Origin: Vicinamibacterales bacterium
GTDB lineage: Bacteria; Acidobacteriota; Vicinamibacteria; Vicinamibacterales; Fen-181
Assembly (NCBI GenBank): GCA_036504215.1
Contig: DASXVO010000059.1
Coordinates: 1-64,000 of the forward strand
Length of the DNA stretch: 64,000 nucleotides
Direction: 5' to 3'
The notes below the pieces were generated by a model. That model searched no databases and was not told where the DNA came from. It worked only from the letters and a program-made list of their open reading frames with translations. The position numbers and the translations under genes are program-made. This document shows, piece after piece, positions 27,798 through 36,179 of this stretch (its first letter is position 1; the number at the start of each line of letters is the position of its first letter).

Positions 27798-30458
27798 ATG
27801 ACCGCAGAACACGCGAGGCTCGAAGCCGACCAACAACGCCGACACCACTGGAAGAGGTGGGGACCGTACCTGAGCGAGCGCGCCTGGGGCACCGTTCGCG
27901 AGGACTACAGCGCGGCAGCGACTCCCTGGGACTACCTACCGCACGACCACGCGCGTTCCCGGGCCTATCGGTGGAACGAGGATGGCCTGGCGGGGATCTC
28001 CGACCGCCATCAACGAATCTGTTTCTCGCTGGCTGTCTGGAACGAGCGCGATCCCTTCCTGAAGGAACGCCTGTTCGGGCTCACCGGCAGCCAGGGCAAC
28101 CACGGCGAGGACGTCAAGGAATGCTATTTCTACCTGGACAGCACGCCGACGCACTCGTTCATGACGTTCCTCTACAAGTACCCGCAAGCCGAATTCCCAT
28201 ACGGCAGGCTCGTCGAGGAGAACGGCAGGCGCGGACGCGAGGCGCCGGAGTTCGAGTTGCTCGACACGGGCATCTTCGATGAGGACCGCTACTTCGACGT
28301 GACGGCCGAGTACGCCAAGGGCGGCCCGGACGACCTGCTCGTCGAGATCACGGCGATCAATCGTGGTCCCGATCCGGCGCCGATTCACCTCCTGCCGACG
28401 GTGTGGTTCCGCAACACGTGGGCGTGGGGCCATGACGTCACCAAGCCGGCGTTGCGGGCGAACCCGGGCGAGTCGTATGCCACCATCGAACTCGACGAGC
28501 CCTACTACGGCCGCCGCTGGCTGTTCTGCGAAGGTTCGGCGGGACTGCTCGTCACCGAGAACGAAACCAATGTCGCCAGGCTGTTCGGCGCCGCCGGTCC
28601 GCGCCATGCGAAGGACGGGATCAACGATGCCGTGGTCCACGGGCGGACCGACGCGGTCAATCCGGCACTCGAAGGGACCAAGGCGGCCGCGCACTACCGG
28701 CTGGTGGTCGAGCCCGGCGGACAGGCGCGGCTGCGCGTCCGGCTGACGGACCAGCCAGCCGCGGCATGGGTTGGAGGCCCGTTCGACGTGGAGTTCGACC
28801 GCGTGTTTGCGGCGCGCCGTGCAGAAGCGGACGAGTTCTACGCTTCGGTCATTCCCGCGGGCCAGTCCGAAGACGGACGACGCGTCATGAGGCAGGCGTT
28901 CGCGGGCCTTCTCTGGTCGAAGCAGTTCTACCACTACGTGGTGAAGGACTGGCTCGAGGGCGATCCGGGACAGCCACCGCCGCCGCCCGAGCGCCGGAAC
29001 GGCCGCAACCACGAATGGCCGCACCTGTTCAACGCCGACGTGATCTCGATGCCGGACAAGTGGGAGTACCCGTGGTACGCGGCCTGGGACCTCGCGTTTC
29101 ACGCGGTGCCGCTGGCGCTGGTCGACTCGGATTTCGCCAAGGACCAGTTGGTGCTGATGCTGCGCGAGTGGTACATGCATCCGAATGGCCAACTGCCGGC
29201 CTGCGAGTGGGCGCTCGGCGACGTCAACCCACCGGTCCACGCGTGGGCGGCGTGGCGCGTGTACACGATTGAGAAGCAGCGCCGCGGCACCGGCGACCGC
29301 GTGTTCCTGGAGCGGGTGTTCCAGAAGCTGCTGCTGAACTTCACCTGGTGGGTGAACCGCAAGGACGCCGAGGGTCATAACCTGTTCCAGGGAGGCTTCC
29401 TCGGACTCGACAACATCGGTGTCTTCGATCGAAGTGCGGACGTACCGACGGGCGCCCACATCGAGCAGTCCGACGGCACCAGTTGGATGGCCATGTTCTC
29501 CCTCAACATGCTGGCCATCGCCTTGGAACTCGCCGACGGCAATCCCGCCTACGAAGACATGGCAAGCAAGTTCTGGGAGCACTTCCTTTACATCGCCCAC
29601 GCGATGAGCCGTCGGGGCGGCCACGAAGGCCTCAACCTATGGGACGAGGAGGACGGCTTCTTCTACGACGTCCTCCACATGGCCAGCGGCGATCACCAGC
29701 CTCTCAAGGTCAGGTCGATGGTCGGTCTCATCCCGCTGTTCGCGGCCGAAACCCTCGATCACGCGAGGCTCCAGCGATTGCCGGCGTTTCGGCGCCGGAT
29801 GCAGTGGTTCCTGGACAACCGGCCGGACCTGACCGACGGCGTCATCTGCGAGCAGGCGCCCGGTGGCGGGGAGCGCTACCTGCTGTCGGCCGTCGATCCC
29901 GGGCGGCTTCGCCGCGTGCTGCGGATCATGCTCGATGAGCAGGAGTTCCTCTCTCCGCACGGAATCCGGGCGCTGTCGCGCATTCACCGCGAGCATCCGT
30001 ATGTCCTCCAGCTCGATGGGCGGCAGCATCGAGTGAGCTACGAACCAGGCGAGTCGACGACGGGGCTCTTTGGTGGCAACTCGAACTGGCGCGGCCCGAT
30101 CTGGTTCCCCGTCAACGTCCTGCTGATCGGGGCACTGCAGAAGTTCCACGACTACCTCGGCGACGGGTTCACGGTCGAATGTCCGACCGGCTCCGGGACG
30201 ACGCTGACACTCCGGGACGTCTCCGCCGAGCTGTCGCATCGGCTATCCGGGATCTTCCTCCGGAACGCAAACGGCTTGCGCCCGGTCTACGGAGGGCTCG
30301 ATCGGATGCAGCACGATCCGCATTGGCGCGACCTGATCATGTTCCACGAGTACTTTCACGGAGACACCGGTGCCGGGCTCGGAGCCGGGCACCAGACCGG
30401 ATGGACGGCACTCGTCGCGGAACTGCTCCAACAGACCCCAGGCGCGAAGGGCGCATGA
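27798..30458 (+). CDS. Glucosidase-type glycoside hydrolase (GH63/MGH1-like)
   Basis: 886 aa, no signal peptide. It belongs to a family usually annotated as glucosidase with an (alpha/alpha)6 barrel. Conserved stretches are [20 protein letters not shown] near the N-terminus, [34 protein letters not shown] and the C-terminal [15 protein letters not shown]. Likely cytoplasmic hydrolysis of a glucose-containing oligosaccharide or glycoside. The start at 27798 matches the N-terminus I recall for relatives; a 19-residue longer version from 27741 is possible. The symporter gene follows after 25 bp, suggesting uptake of the product or substrate. Confidence 0.85.
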   Translation: MTAEHARLEADQQRRHHWKRWGPYLSERAWGTVREDYSAAATPWDYLPHDHARSRAYRWNEDGLAGISDRHQRICFSLAVWNERDPFLKERLFGLTGSQGNHGEDVKECYFYLDSTPTHSFMTFLYKYPQAEFPYGRLVEENGRRGREAPEFELLDTGIFDEDRYFDVTAEYAKGGPDDLLVEITAINRGPDPAPIHLLPTVWFRNTWAWGHDVTKPALRANPGESYATIELDEPYYGRRWLFCEGSAGLLVTENETNVARLFGAAGPRHAKDGINDAVVHGRTDAVNPALEGTKAAAHYRLVVEPGGQARLRVRLTDQPAAAWVGGPFDVEFDRVFAARRAEADEFYASVIPAGQSEDGRRVMRQAFAGLLWSKQFYHYVVKDWLEGDPGQPPPPPERRNGRNHEWPHLFNADVISMPDKWEYPWYAAWDLAFHAVPLALVDSDFAKDQLVLMLREWYMHPNGQLPACEWALGDVNPPVHAWAAWRVYTIEKQRRGTGDRVFLERVFQKLLLNFTWWVNRKDAEGHNLFQGGFLGLDNIGVFDRSADVPTGAHIEQSDGTSWMAMFSLNMLAIALELADGNPAYEDMASKFWEHFLYIAHAMSRRGGHEGLNLWDEEDGFFYDVLHMASGDHQPLKVRSMVGLIPLFAAETLDHARLQRLPAFRRRMQWFLDNRPDLTDGVICEQAPGGGERYLLSAVDPGRLRRVLRIMLDEQEFLSPHGIRALSRIHREHPYVLQLDGRQHRVSYEPGESTTGLFGGNSNWRGPIWFPVNVLLIGALQKFHDYLGDGFTVECPTGSGTTLTLRDVSAELSHRLSGIFLRNANGLRPVYGGLDRMQHDPHWRDLIMFHEYFHGDTGAGLGAGHQTGWTALVAELLQQTPGAKGA

Positions 30459-30483
30459 GCGCCGGGACCGGAGGCGTCCGCTG

Positions 30484-31911
30484 ATGATGGCCGATGTGAT
30501 CGGATTCGTGGCCGTGTTCGGAGTCCTGGCGTGGACGGGAAGCCGCCGCGCGCGGGGAGACAACGAGTTCCTCGTCGCAGACCGGTCGTTGGGCCTCTTC
30601 CCGCTGGTCGCCACCCTCGTGATGACGGAATTCAACACGAGCACGCTGCTGGCCTTCAGCGCGGCAGGCTACCGGGCTGGTCCGATGGCGATAGCCCTTC
30701 CGTTCGTCTTCCTCGTCGGTCTCCTGTTCTACACGGTGACCGTCGCGAAGGCGTGGAAGCGATTCGACCGGTTGTCAGTGGCGGAGCTGTTTGTCGTGCG
30801 GTATTCCCCGGCGCTGGGGCGATTGGTGTCGGCCATGCTGCTCCTGGCGATGACCGGGTTCAGCGCGACCTACGTCAAGTCGCTCACGCTCCTGGCGCAA
30901 CCGTTGCTGCCGGGCGTCTCCTTCGGGCTCCTGAGCGCAGCGCTGACGGCGGTCGTGCTCGTGGTCATACTCCCCGGCGGCCTGGTGTCGGTGGTCCGGA
31001 GTGACATCGTCAGCTTCGTGATTACGCTGGTCGTTCTGCCGGTCCTGCTTCTGGTTGGTGTCACCGCCAGTGCCCGGCTCGGGGGCCTGGCCGCCGTCTT
31101 TCCGAGGGATCAACTCGCGTTCAACCCGTTCACCCAGTGGAACCATCCGGCGCTGCCGTTCCGGTTCGTCAGCACGCTCATGGTGCTCACCTGTTTCACG
31201 TACATTGCGGCTCCCTGGTACGGTCAGAAGATCTTCGCCGCACGAAACGAGCGGACGGCGTTCGCCGCAGTGGCGTGGGCAGCCAGCCTCGTGTTCCTTC
31301 TGTACGGCGTGATGGTCCTGGCGGCCGCGCACTTCCGCGTGGTCTCGCCAAACCTTGCTGACCCACAGGCGGCGGTGCCGGCATTGGTCGCCGCGTGGCT
31401 GCCGGCGGGCATTCGCGGCGTGGGTTTTGCGATGCTGTTCGCTGCGGCGCTCACGACACTCTCGGGTGTCTGGACCGCGATGGCCGCCATGGTCGCCGCG
31501 GACTTCGGCTGGCGCGAGGGGCGGCACGTCGGCCAGCAGCGGGGGATCATCGTGGGGTTCGCGCTGGCGAGCTGGCTGGGTGGCGTGTTTCTCGTGGACG
31601 ACATCCTCAACCGTCTCATCCTGGCGAACATCCCGGTCGCGGCGCTCGCGTTCGCACTGCTCGCCGGTTTCCACTGGCCGCGCGCCAACGCGGCCGGGGC
31701 CTGGGCCAGCGTCGTCGTGGGCTTCGTCTGGGGCGTCGGGTCGTTTCTCGTGGTTGGCGAATCCGGGGGCTACACCTGGCCGTGGGCGATGTACGGGATC
31801 CCGCTCATCTTCGCGACCGGCGTGATCGTATCGCTGGCCACGCCCGCGGACCCCGCGCAAAGCGCCGCCGTCATCCCCACCGCTGGCGGATCGACCGCGG
31901 TGCACGTGTAG
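30484..31911 (+). CDS. Sodium:solute symporter family transporter
   Basis: 475 aa, about 12-13 membrane segments with the SSS pattern FLVADRSLGLFPLVATLVMTE near the N-terminus and FAMLFAAALTTLSGVWTAMAA in the middle. GGAGG eight bases before the ATG. Downstream neighbour of the glucosidase in the same operon, so a sugar or related organic solute is a reasonable substrate guess. Confidence 0.85.
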   Translation: MMADVIGFVAVFGVLAWTGSRRARGDNEFLVADRSLGLFPLVATLVMTEFNTSTLLAFSAAGYRAGPMAIALPFVFLVGLLFYTVTVAKAWKRFDRLSVAELFVVRYSPALGRLVSAMLLLAMTGFSATYVKSLTLLAQPLLPGVSFGLLSAALTAVVLVVILPGGLVSVVRSDIVSFVITLVVLPVLLLVGVTASARLGGLAAVFPRDQLAFNPFTQWNHPALPFRFVSTLMVLTCFTYIAAPWYGQKIFAARNERTAFAAVAWAASLVFLLYGVMVLAAAHFRVVSPNLADPQAAVPALVAAWLPAGIRGVGFAMLFAAALTTLSGVWTAMAAMVAADFGWREGRHVGQQRGIIVGFALASWLGGVFLVDDILNRLILANIPVAALAFALLAGFHWPRANAAGAWASVVVGFVWGVGSFLVVGESGGYTWPWAMYGIPLIFATGVIVSLATPADPAQSAAVIPTAGGSTAVHV

Positions 31912-31933
31912 GGGGCCGGCCGGTGCCGCACGC

Positions 31934-32551
31934 TCACGGTCCGGGGTTCTCACGTAGCAGACGTTGTGCCAGCCACGTGCGCTGGACGACCGTGAGCATG
32001 ACGATGCAGAACCAGGCCCAGGCCAGCCACACGAGCCACTGCGGAAGCACGACCCAGAGCGCGTACATGATGGATGTCTCACCGGCCTCGGCGAGACTGG
32101 TCGTGAATTGAAACGTCCGGTTTGTTTCGCTGGCTCGGCGCCCGGCAGTGGTGGCGGCGCCCGATAGCGCCAGGGTGGTCGTGATGGCGAGGACGTAGCC
32201 CGCCAGGATTGCCGACCACACCACGCCGAGGTCCGGGTTTGCAATGGCAAACCCCACGACCATGGCCGAGTAGGCCGCCATGTCGAGAGTGATATCGAGG
32301 TAGCCTCCGAAGGCGCTGACAGAACCTGTCTCTCGAGCCACGATGCCGTCGAGGCCGTCGGCGAGTCGGCTCGACAGCCAGACGATGACTCCCGCCAGCG
32401 GATGCGCCGACGCGACGAGGCCGGCCGCGGCGACGGCGACGACGCATGCCCCGAAGGAGATGGCGTTCGGCGTCACTCCCGCTCGCACGAGCAGGCGAAC
32501 GAGGTGGCTCACCGTTCGCGGCAGCACCGCCCGGACGCGTTCATCGAGCAT
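31934..32551 (-). CDS. CDP-alcohol phosphatidyltransferase family protein
   Basis: 205 aa. The complete family signature DGIVAR-x8-G-x3-D-x3-D is visible (DGIVARETGSVSAF, GGYLDITLD), with several membrane segments. Such enzymes transfer a phosphatidyl or related group from CDP-linked donor to an alcohol in the membrane. The N-terminus is short, and the acceptor is not predictable. Start at 32551 with GGGAGGG upstream. Convergent with the symporter. Confidence 0.85.
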   Translation of the reverse strand: MLDERVRAVLPRTVSHLVRLLVRAGVTPNAISFGACVVAVAAAGLVASAHPLAGVIVWLSSRLADGLDGIVARETGSVSAFGGYLDITLDMAAYSAMVVGFAIANPDLGVVWSAILAGYVLAITTTLALSGAATTAGRRASETNRTFQFTTSLAEAGETSIMYALWVVLPQWLVWLAWAWFCIVMLTVVQRTWLAQRLLRENPGP

Positions 32552-32658
32552 CCATCCCTCCCGGGCTTCTGGCTTCGCAATGAGTCCGTCGGTCCACCCG
32601 AGACGTCGGCCGGGGTGAGCCAAGTCTGGCCACTCGGCCCGTCTGCCGCGCTCCAGGA

Positions 32659-32922
32659 CTACTGCTGATGGTCCGAGGGACGGTTGGGCCGCTCCGCCTT
32701 CCATTGCCGGAAGACCTGGTGAAGCGATTCAGGCGTCTGAACGGGCGCGTCACCTCCCGAGAGCTGATGCAGCACGCGGGACGTGAGCGCGAGTTGCTGG
32801 TAATACCGACGGCACATCCAGCACATCGCGAGGTGCAGGCGCACCTGCAGCCGCGTGGTCCAGGGCAGGCCGCGCTCCGCATACTCCGTGGCCAGCGACG
32901 TTACTTCCCGGCAGCTCAACAT
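32659..32922 (-). CDS. Zinc-finger anti-sigma factor-like protein
   Basis: 87 aa, soluble, with the zf-HC2 arrangement: Cys4 (MLSCREV) and HLAMCWMC (HxxxCxxC). The start lies 7 bp after the sigma factor stop, with GAGGG five bases upstream. ZAS-type proteins bind and inhibit the co-transcribed ECF sigma factor; redox or zinc status could release it. No membrane segment is present. Confidence 0.8.
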   Translation of the reverse strand: MLSCREVTSLATEYAERGLPWTTRLQVRLHLAMCWMCRRYYQQLALTSRVLHQLSGGDAPVQTPESLHQVFRQWKAERPNRPSDHQQ

Positions 32923-32929
32923 GTCGCCC

Positions 32930-33655
32930 TCAGGCCCGATGGCCCAGCACCCCGTCAAGGGCCTTCCGCAGGCGCGTTCGCGCCCGGTGCAGAAGCACCC
33001 GCTGATTGGTCTCGCTGATCTGCAGAATGTTACAGACCTCGGCGGCGTCCAGTCCCTCGAGGTCCCGGAGGATGACGACGGTCCGCTGGGCCGGCGGCAA
33101 GGCGGTCAGGGCGCCTTGAAGTTGATCGACGGCCTCCCGACGAAGCACGATCGCTTCCGGTGTGTCGACCTGCCACGGCGCCGGCGGCTCACCCCAGCTC
33201 CCCGTCGGCGTAAACGGCAATTCCTCGGTCGGGTCTCGCCCCTCGTCCCCCGCTGGCGTCAGGTCCGCGAATGGAACGACCCGCCCCTCGCGCGTCGCCC
33301 GTGATCGCGCCCGGTTCGCCAGGATGTGGAAGATCCAGGTCTTCAGCGACGAACGCCCCTCGAAAGCCGTCAATCCCTTCAGCACGGCCAGCCAGGTCTC
33401 CTGCACAACCTCTTCCGCCACGTCGGGCTTCGAGATGAATCCCCTGGCGACGCGCATCATGGCGCCGTGATGCTGCCGCACGAGGATGTCGAATGCGGGC
33501 TCGTCGCCGTCCAGCAACCGCCTGACGAGATCGTTCTCGGCGGACGCCGCTTGGTCGCCCATGGAGCCGGGATCTCGGGTCGCGGCAGCAGTATCTCCCG
33601 GGAGACCGTCGGCTGCGGTTGGTCGCGTTTGTTGACCGGCTGGTGAGGTGGCCAT
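32930..33655 (-). CDS. ECF RNA polymerase sigma factor
   Basis: 241 aa. Sigma-70 region 2 (AFDILVRQHHGAMMRVARGFI, KTWIFHILANRARS) and region 4 (LPPAQRTVVILRDLEGLDAA, RVLLHRARTRLRKAL). A longer than usual acidic/Pro linker joins the two regions. The start is uncertain: 33655 as given or a Met at 33562; neither has a strong ribosome-binding site. Operon with its zinc-finger anti-sigma factor. Confidence 0.88.
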   Translation of the reverse strand: MATSPAGQQTRPTAADGLPGDTAAATRDPGSMGDQAASAENDLVRRLLDGDEPAFDILVRQHHGAMMRVARGFISKPDVAEEVVQETWLAVLKGLTAFEGRSSLKTWIFHILANRARSRATREGRVVPFADLTPAGDEGRDPTEELPFTPTGSWGEPPAPWQVDTPEAIVLRREAVDQLQGALTALPPAQRTVVILRDLEGLDAAEVCNILQISETNQRVLLHRARTRLRKALDGVLGHRA

Positions 33656-33782
33656 GTCGATCGATCTGCGTGACCGGCCTGAATCTGCGCCAGTCTACAC
33701 CAGACGCCGGTCGGCTGACTCTCGTCATGGCGGGTACGACATGCGGGGCGCGCTTCCGTTGCGGACGACCCAACCAGCGGTT

Positions 33783-34469
33783 CTACGCACGGAGCACCGT
33801 TCCACGGTTCGGCGCGGAGAGGATCGGACTCCGCCCCTCGCCAAGGAACGCCCGAGCCATGAGGGCGGTGAGCGCGAGCCCGAACGCGGCATGCGCTGTC
33901 AGCACCGTGGCCGCGAAGTGCCAGCCGAACTCACGTCCAAACGGGCCGACGCCGAGCGCGAGCACGACGGGGCTCGCGAGAAAGCCGAGGCCCACGGTGA
34001 TGCTGTAAGGAACCGCCCACCACGGGGACCGGCGCCCAGCCAGGAGCGCGTAGATGATCCCGAAGCTGGCGCCGTTCCAGAAGTGATAGGCGAAGCCCGC
34101 GAGGTTCGACGCCGTCGAAGGGCCCAGAGCGAACCGATCGAGCAACAACACCCCCATCAACTGGGGAAGATTGCCGGGCATGAACCCGAGCCTGAAGCCC
34201 GGGTATCGCACGGCTTCGAGTGCGAAGGTCGCCAGCGCGCCTGACAGCGCACCGCGCGCCAGGAGCCCGGCCTGGACGGACGACCCTCGCCACGCCAGGA
34301 CACCCCACGCCGCGACCAGCGCCGCCGCGGCGGGCAGGATGAGGGCGAGCGAGAGCGCATGGAGGGAACCGTATCCCAGCTGTGACAGCGGGAACGCGGT
34401 AGGGCCGACCGCGGCGATCCCGGCCAGCACGAGTCTCAGAACGAGCGGTTTGTAGACCTCGCGACTCAT
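33783..34469 (-). CDS. Membrane protein of unknown function
   Basis: 228 aa with six to seven predicted membrane segments. A conserved-looking middle segment AGFAYHFWNGASFGIIYALL has polar residues within the membrane, and GFRLGFMPGNLPQLMG forms a loop. I do not recognise a family. GGAGG precedes the ATG. It lies downstream of the DUF302 gene on the same strand, separated by a strong hairpin. Confidence 0.7.
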   Translation of the reverse strand: MSREVYKPLVLRLVLAGIAAVGPTAFPLSQLGYGSLHALSLALILPAAAALVAAWGVLAWRGSSVQAGLLARGALSGALATFALEAVRYPGFRLGFMPGNLPQLMGVLLLDRFALGPSTASNLAGFAYHFWNGASFGIIYALLAGRRSPWWAVPYSITVGLGFLASPVVLALGVGPFGREFGWHFAATVLTAHAAFGLALTALMARAFLGEGRSPILSAPNRGTVLRA

Positions 34470-34481
34470 ATCAGCCTCCGG

Positions 34482-34506
34482 AGCGGGGAGCGTCAGGCTC
34501 CCCGCT
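34482..34506 (-). terminator. Perfect 10-bp hairpin between DUF302 and membrane-protein genes
   Basis: AGCGGGGAGC (34482-34491) and GCTCCCCGCT (34497-34506) with a five-base loop; no T-tract follows on the minus strand. It may attenuate rather than fully end transcription, since it stands only 12 bases before the next start codon. Confidence 0.5.
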
Positions 34507-34547
34507 GTGTTCGTCGCACGGGTGTCCCTTCTCGCAACGGCCCGGAC

Positions 34548-35024
34548 CTACTGCGCGGCCATCGTGGCCAGGCCTTCCAGCTTCTTGTCGAGCATGTCCG
34601 CCACCATCGCCACCTTGTCGTTCTTGTACTGTCCGAGCAGCGACGAAGGCTTGTCGTACTCCACGAATGTCCGCCCGTTCGCATCGGCGAACACGAACAC
34701 CCTCAGCGGGATATACAGGCCGGCAGCGTGCTCCTGCTCGAAGATCTGCTTGCCGACCGTCGGGTTGCCGACGAGAAAGAGCGTGGCCTTGAGGCTCAGG
34801 CCCGTCATGGAGAGCATCTTTCCCTGGTCGACTTCGGCCATCACCATCATGCCGTTCCTGGCGACGAGAGACTTCAACGCTTCGACGACCTGCTCGAACG
34901 ACTTGCCGGACGACACCGACACGCGGGTTCCGGCGAAGCTGTTGTCGGCCGCCCGCACCGCGGGGGCCTGTGCACCGATTGCGAAGACGACGAAGGCGGC
35001 AACGGCGGCGTTCTTGAGTGACAT
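34548..35024 (-). CDS. Secreted DUF302 domain protein
   Basis: 158 aa: signal peptide (1-25, ...AVRAADN) then a DUF302 domain with SFEQVVEALKSLVARNGMMV and LFLVGNPTVGKQIFEQEHAAGLYIPLRVFVF. AGGAG nine bases before the ATG. DUF302 proteins are periplasmic and of unknown function, often near redox or heavy-metal stress genes. Confidence 0.85.
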   Translation of the reverse strand: MSLKNAAVAAFVVFAIGAQAPAVRAADNSFAGTRVSVSSGKSFEQVVEALKSLVARNGMMVMAEVDQGKMLSMTGLSLKATLFLVGNPTVGKQIFEQEHAAGLYIPLRVFVFADANGRTFVEYDKPSSLLGQYKNDKVAMVADMLDKKLEGLATMAAQ

Positions 35025-35268
35025 GTTCGTATCTCCTGCTCGTTCCACGAGCTGGCGGCATGGGGTCATTCCCAGCGGGAGCGGTCCGGCTGCTGATCGA
35101 GTTCGGCCGGGCCGTTGCTCTCCACTCTGCACGCTCGCCATGGAGTCTCGCGGGTTCGACGAGCGTTACACGGGCCACCGACTTCGGGGCCGCGTTGCCG
35201 GCGAGACCACACCCCGCCGCCCGCAGAGCGCGCGTAACGTTTCGGGTCGCGTGCGGACTGATGTGGAC

Positions 35269-36120
35269 ATGAGGTTCAGACGTCACACGTCGAGGCGATG
35301 GCCGGCCGTGGCGGGCCTTCTGGCGGTCGCGACCGCACTGGTGTCGTGGTCGCAACCGGGGATCGCCGCGGAACCGTTCGATCACGAGTACACGGGTTAC
35401 GGACGGCTCCTGGCGGCCTACGTGCGGGACGGCAGGGTCGACTATCGATCCCTCGCGGCGGAGCGGGCAGCACTGTCCGCGGTCGCGCGCGCGTTCGGAG
35501 AGGTCGCACCAGACAGCGAGAAGGCGTGGACGCTGGATCAGCGCCTGGCCTTCTGGATCAACACCTACAACTTCTTCACGCTTCGCGCCGTCCTCGACCA
35601 CTATCCCATCCGGGGTGGCTGGCTGAGCCTGTACCCGCGCAACAGCATCCGCCAGATTGACGGCGTGTGGTCCAAGTTGACGTGGCGGGTCGCCGGACGC
35701 GATCTGACTCTGGACGACATCGAGCACCGCATCCTGCGTCCCGTCTACAGGGAGCCGCGGATTCACTTCGCGATCAACTGCGCATCGCTAGGCTGCCCGC
35801 CGTTGCGGTCGAGTGCCTATCTCGCCGCCCAACTGGAGGCCCAACTGGACGAGGCGGCACGGACGTATCTCGGAAGTCCGCAAGGCGCCGCCGTGGAGCA
35901 CTCGACGCTCGCTGTAACCTCGATTCTGAAATGGTACGGAGCGGACTTCGTGGACCGGTTCGCCCGGCTGGGTCCGGCGGGACGCGACGCCAAGGAGTCC
36001 GCCATCGTCGCCGTCATCACGACGTACGGACCGGCGCGGGCATCGGCGCTGGCTCGGACTCCAGGCGTGAAGATTCGGTTCCTGGACTATGACTGGTCGC
36101 TCAACGACGTGGCCCGATGA
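35269..36120 (+). CDS. Secreted DUF547 domain protein
   Basis: 283 aa with a signal peptide (1-34, ...SQPGIAAEP). The family core FWINTYNFFTLRAVLDHYP and HFAINCASLGCPPL (two conserved Cys) is intact; length is typical. The function is unknown, though the fold has been compared with transglutaminase/papain-like domains. Divergent from the DUF302 gene, with about 240 bp between. Confidence 0.85.
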   Translation: MRFRRHTSRRWPAVAGLLAVATALVSWSQPGIAAEPFDHEYTGYGRLLAAYVRDGRVDYRSLAAERAALSAVARAFGEVAPDSEKAWTLDQRLAFWINTYNFFTLRAVLDHYPIRGGWLSLYPRNSIRQIDGVWSKLTWRVAGRDLTLDDIEHRILRPVYREPRIHFAINCASLGCPPLRSSAYLAAQLEAQLDEAARTYLGSPQGAAVEHSTLAVTSILKWYGADFVDRFARLGPAGRDAKESAIVAVITTYGPARASALARTPGVKIRFLDYDWSLNDVAR

Positions 36121-36179
36121 GTCAGCCGCCACGAATCGTGACCGACTGACATTGCGATTTGAAAGCTGGGAGAGTCCCG

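Noticed and set aside
27936-29624. Long open frame (562 codons) antisense to the glucosidase
   Set aside because: High-GC shadow frame; composition Arg/Val/His-rich without domains, while the sense strand encodes a clear conserved enzyme.
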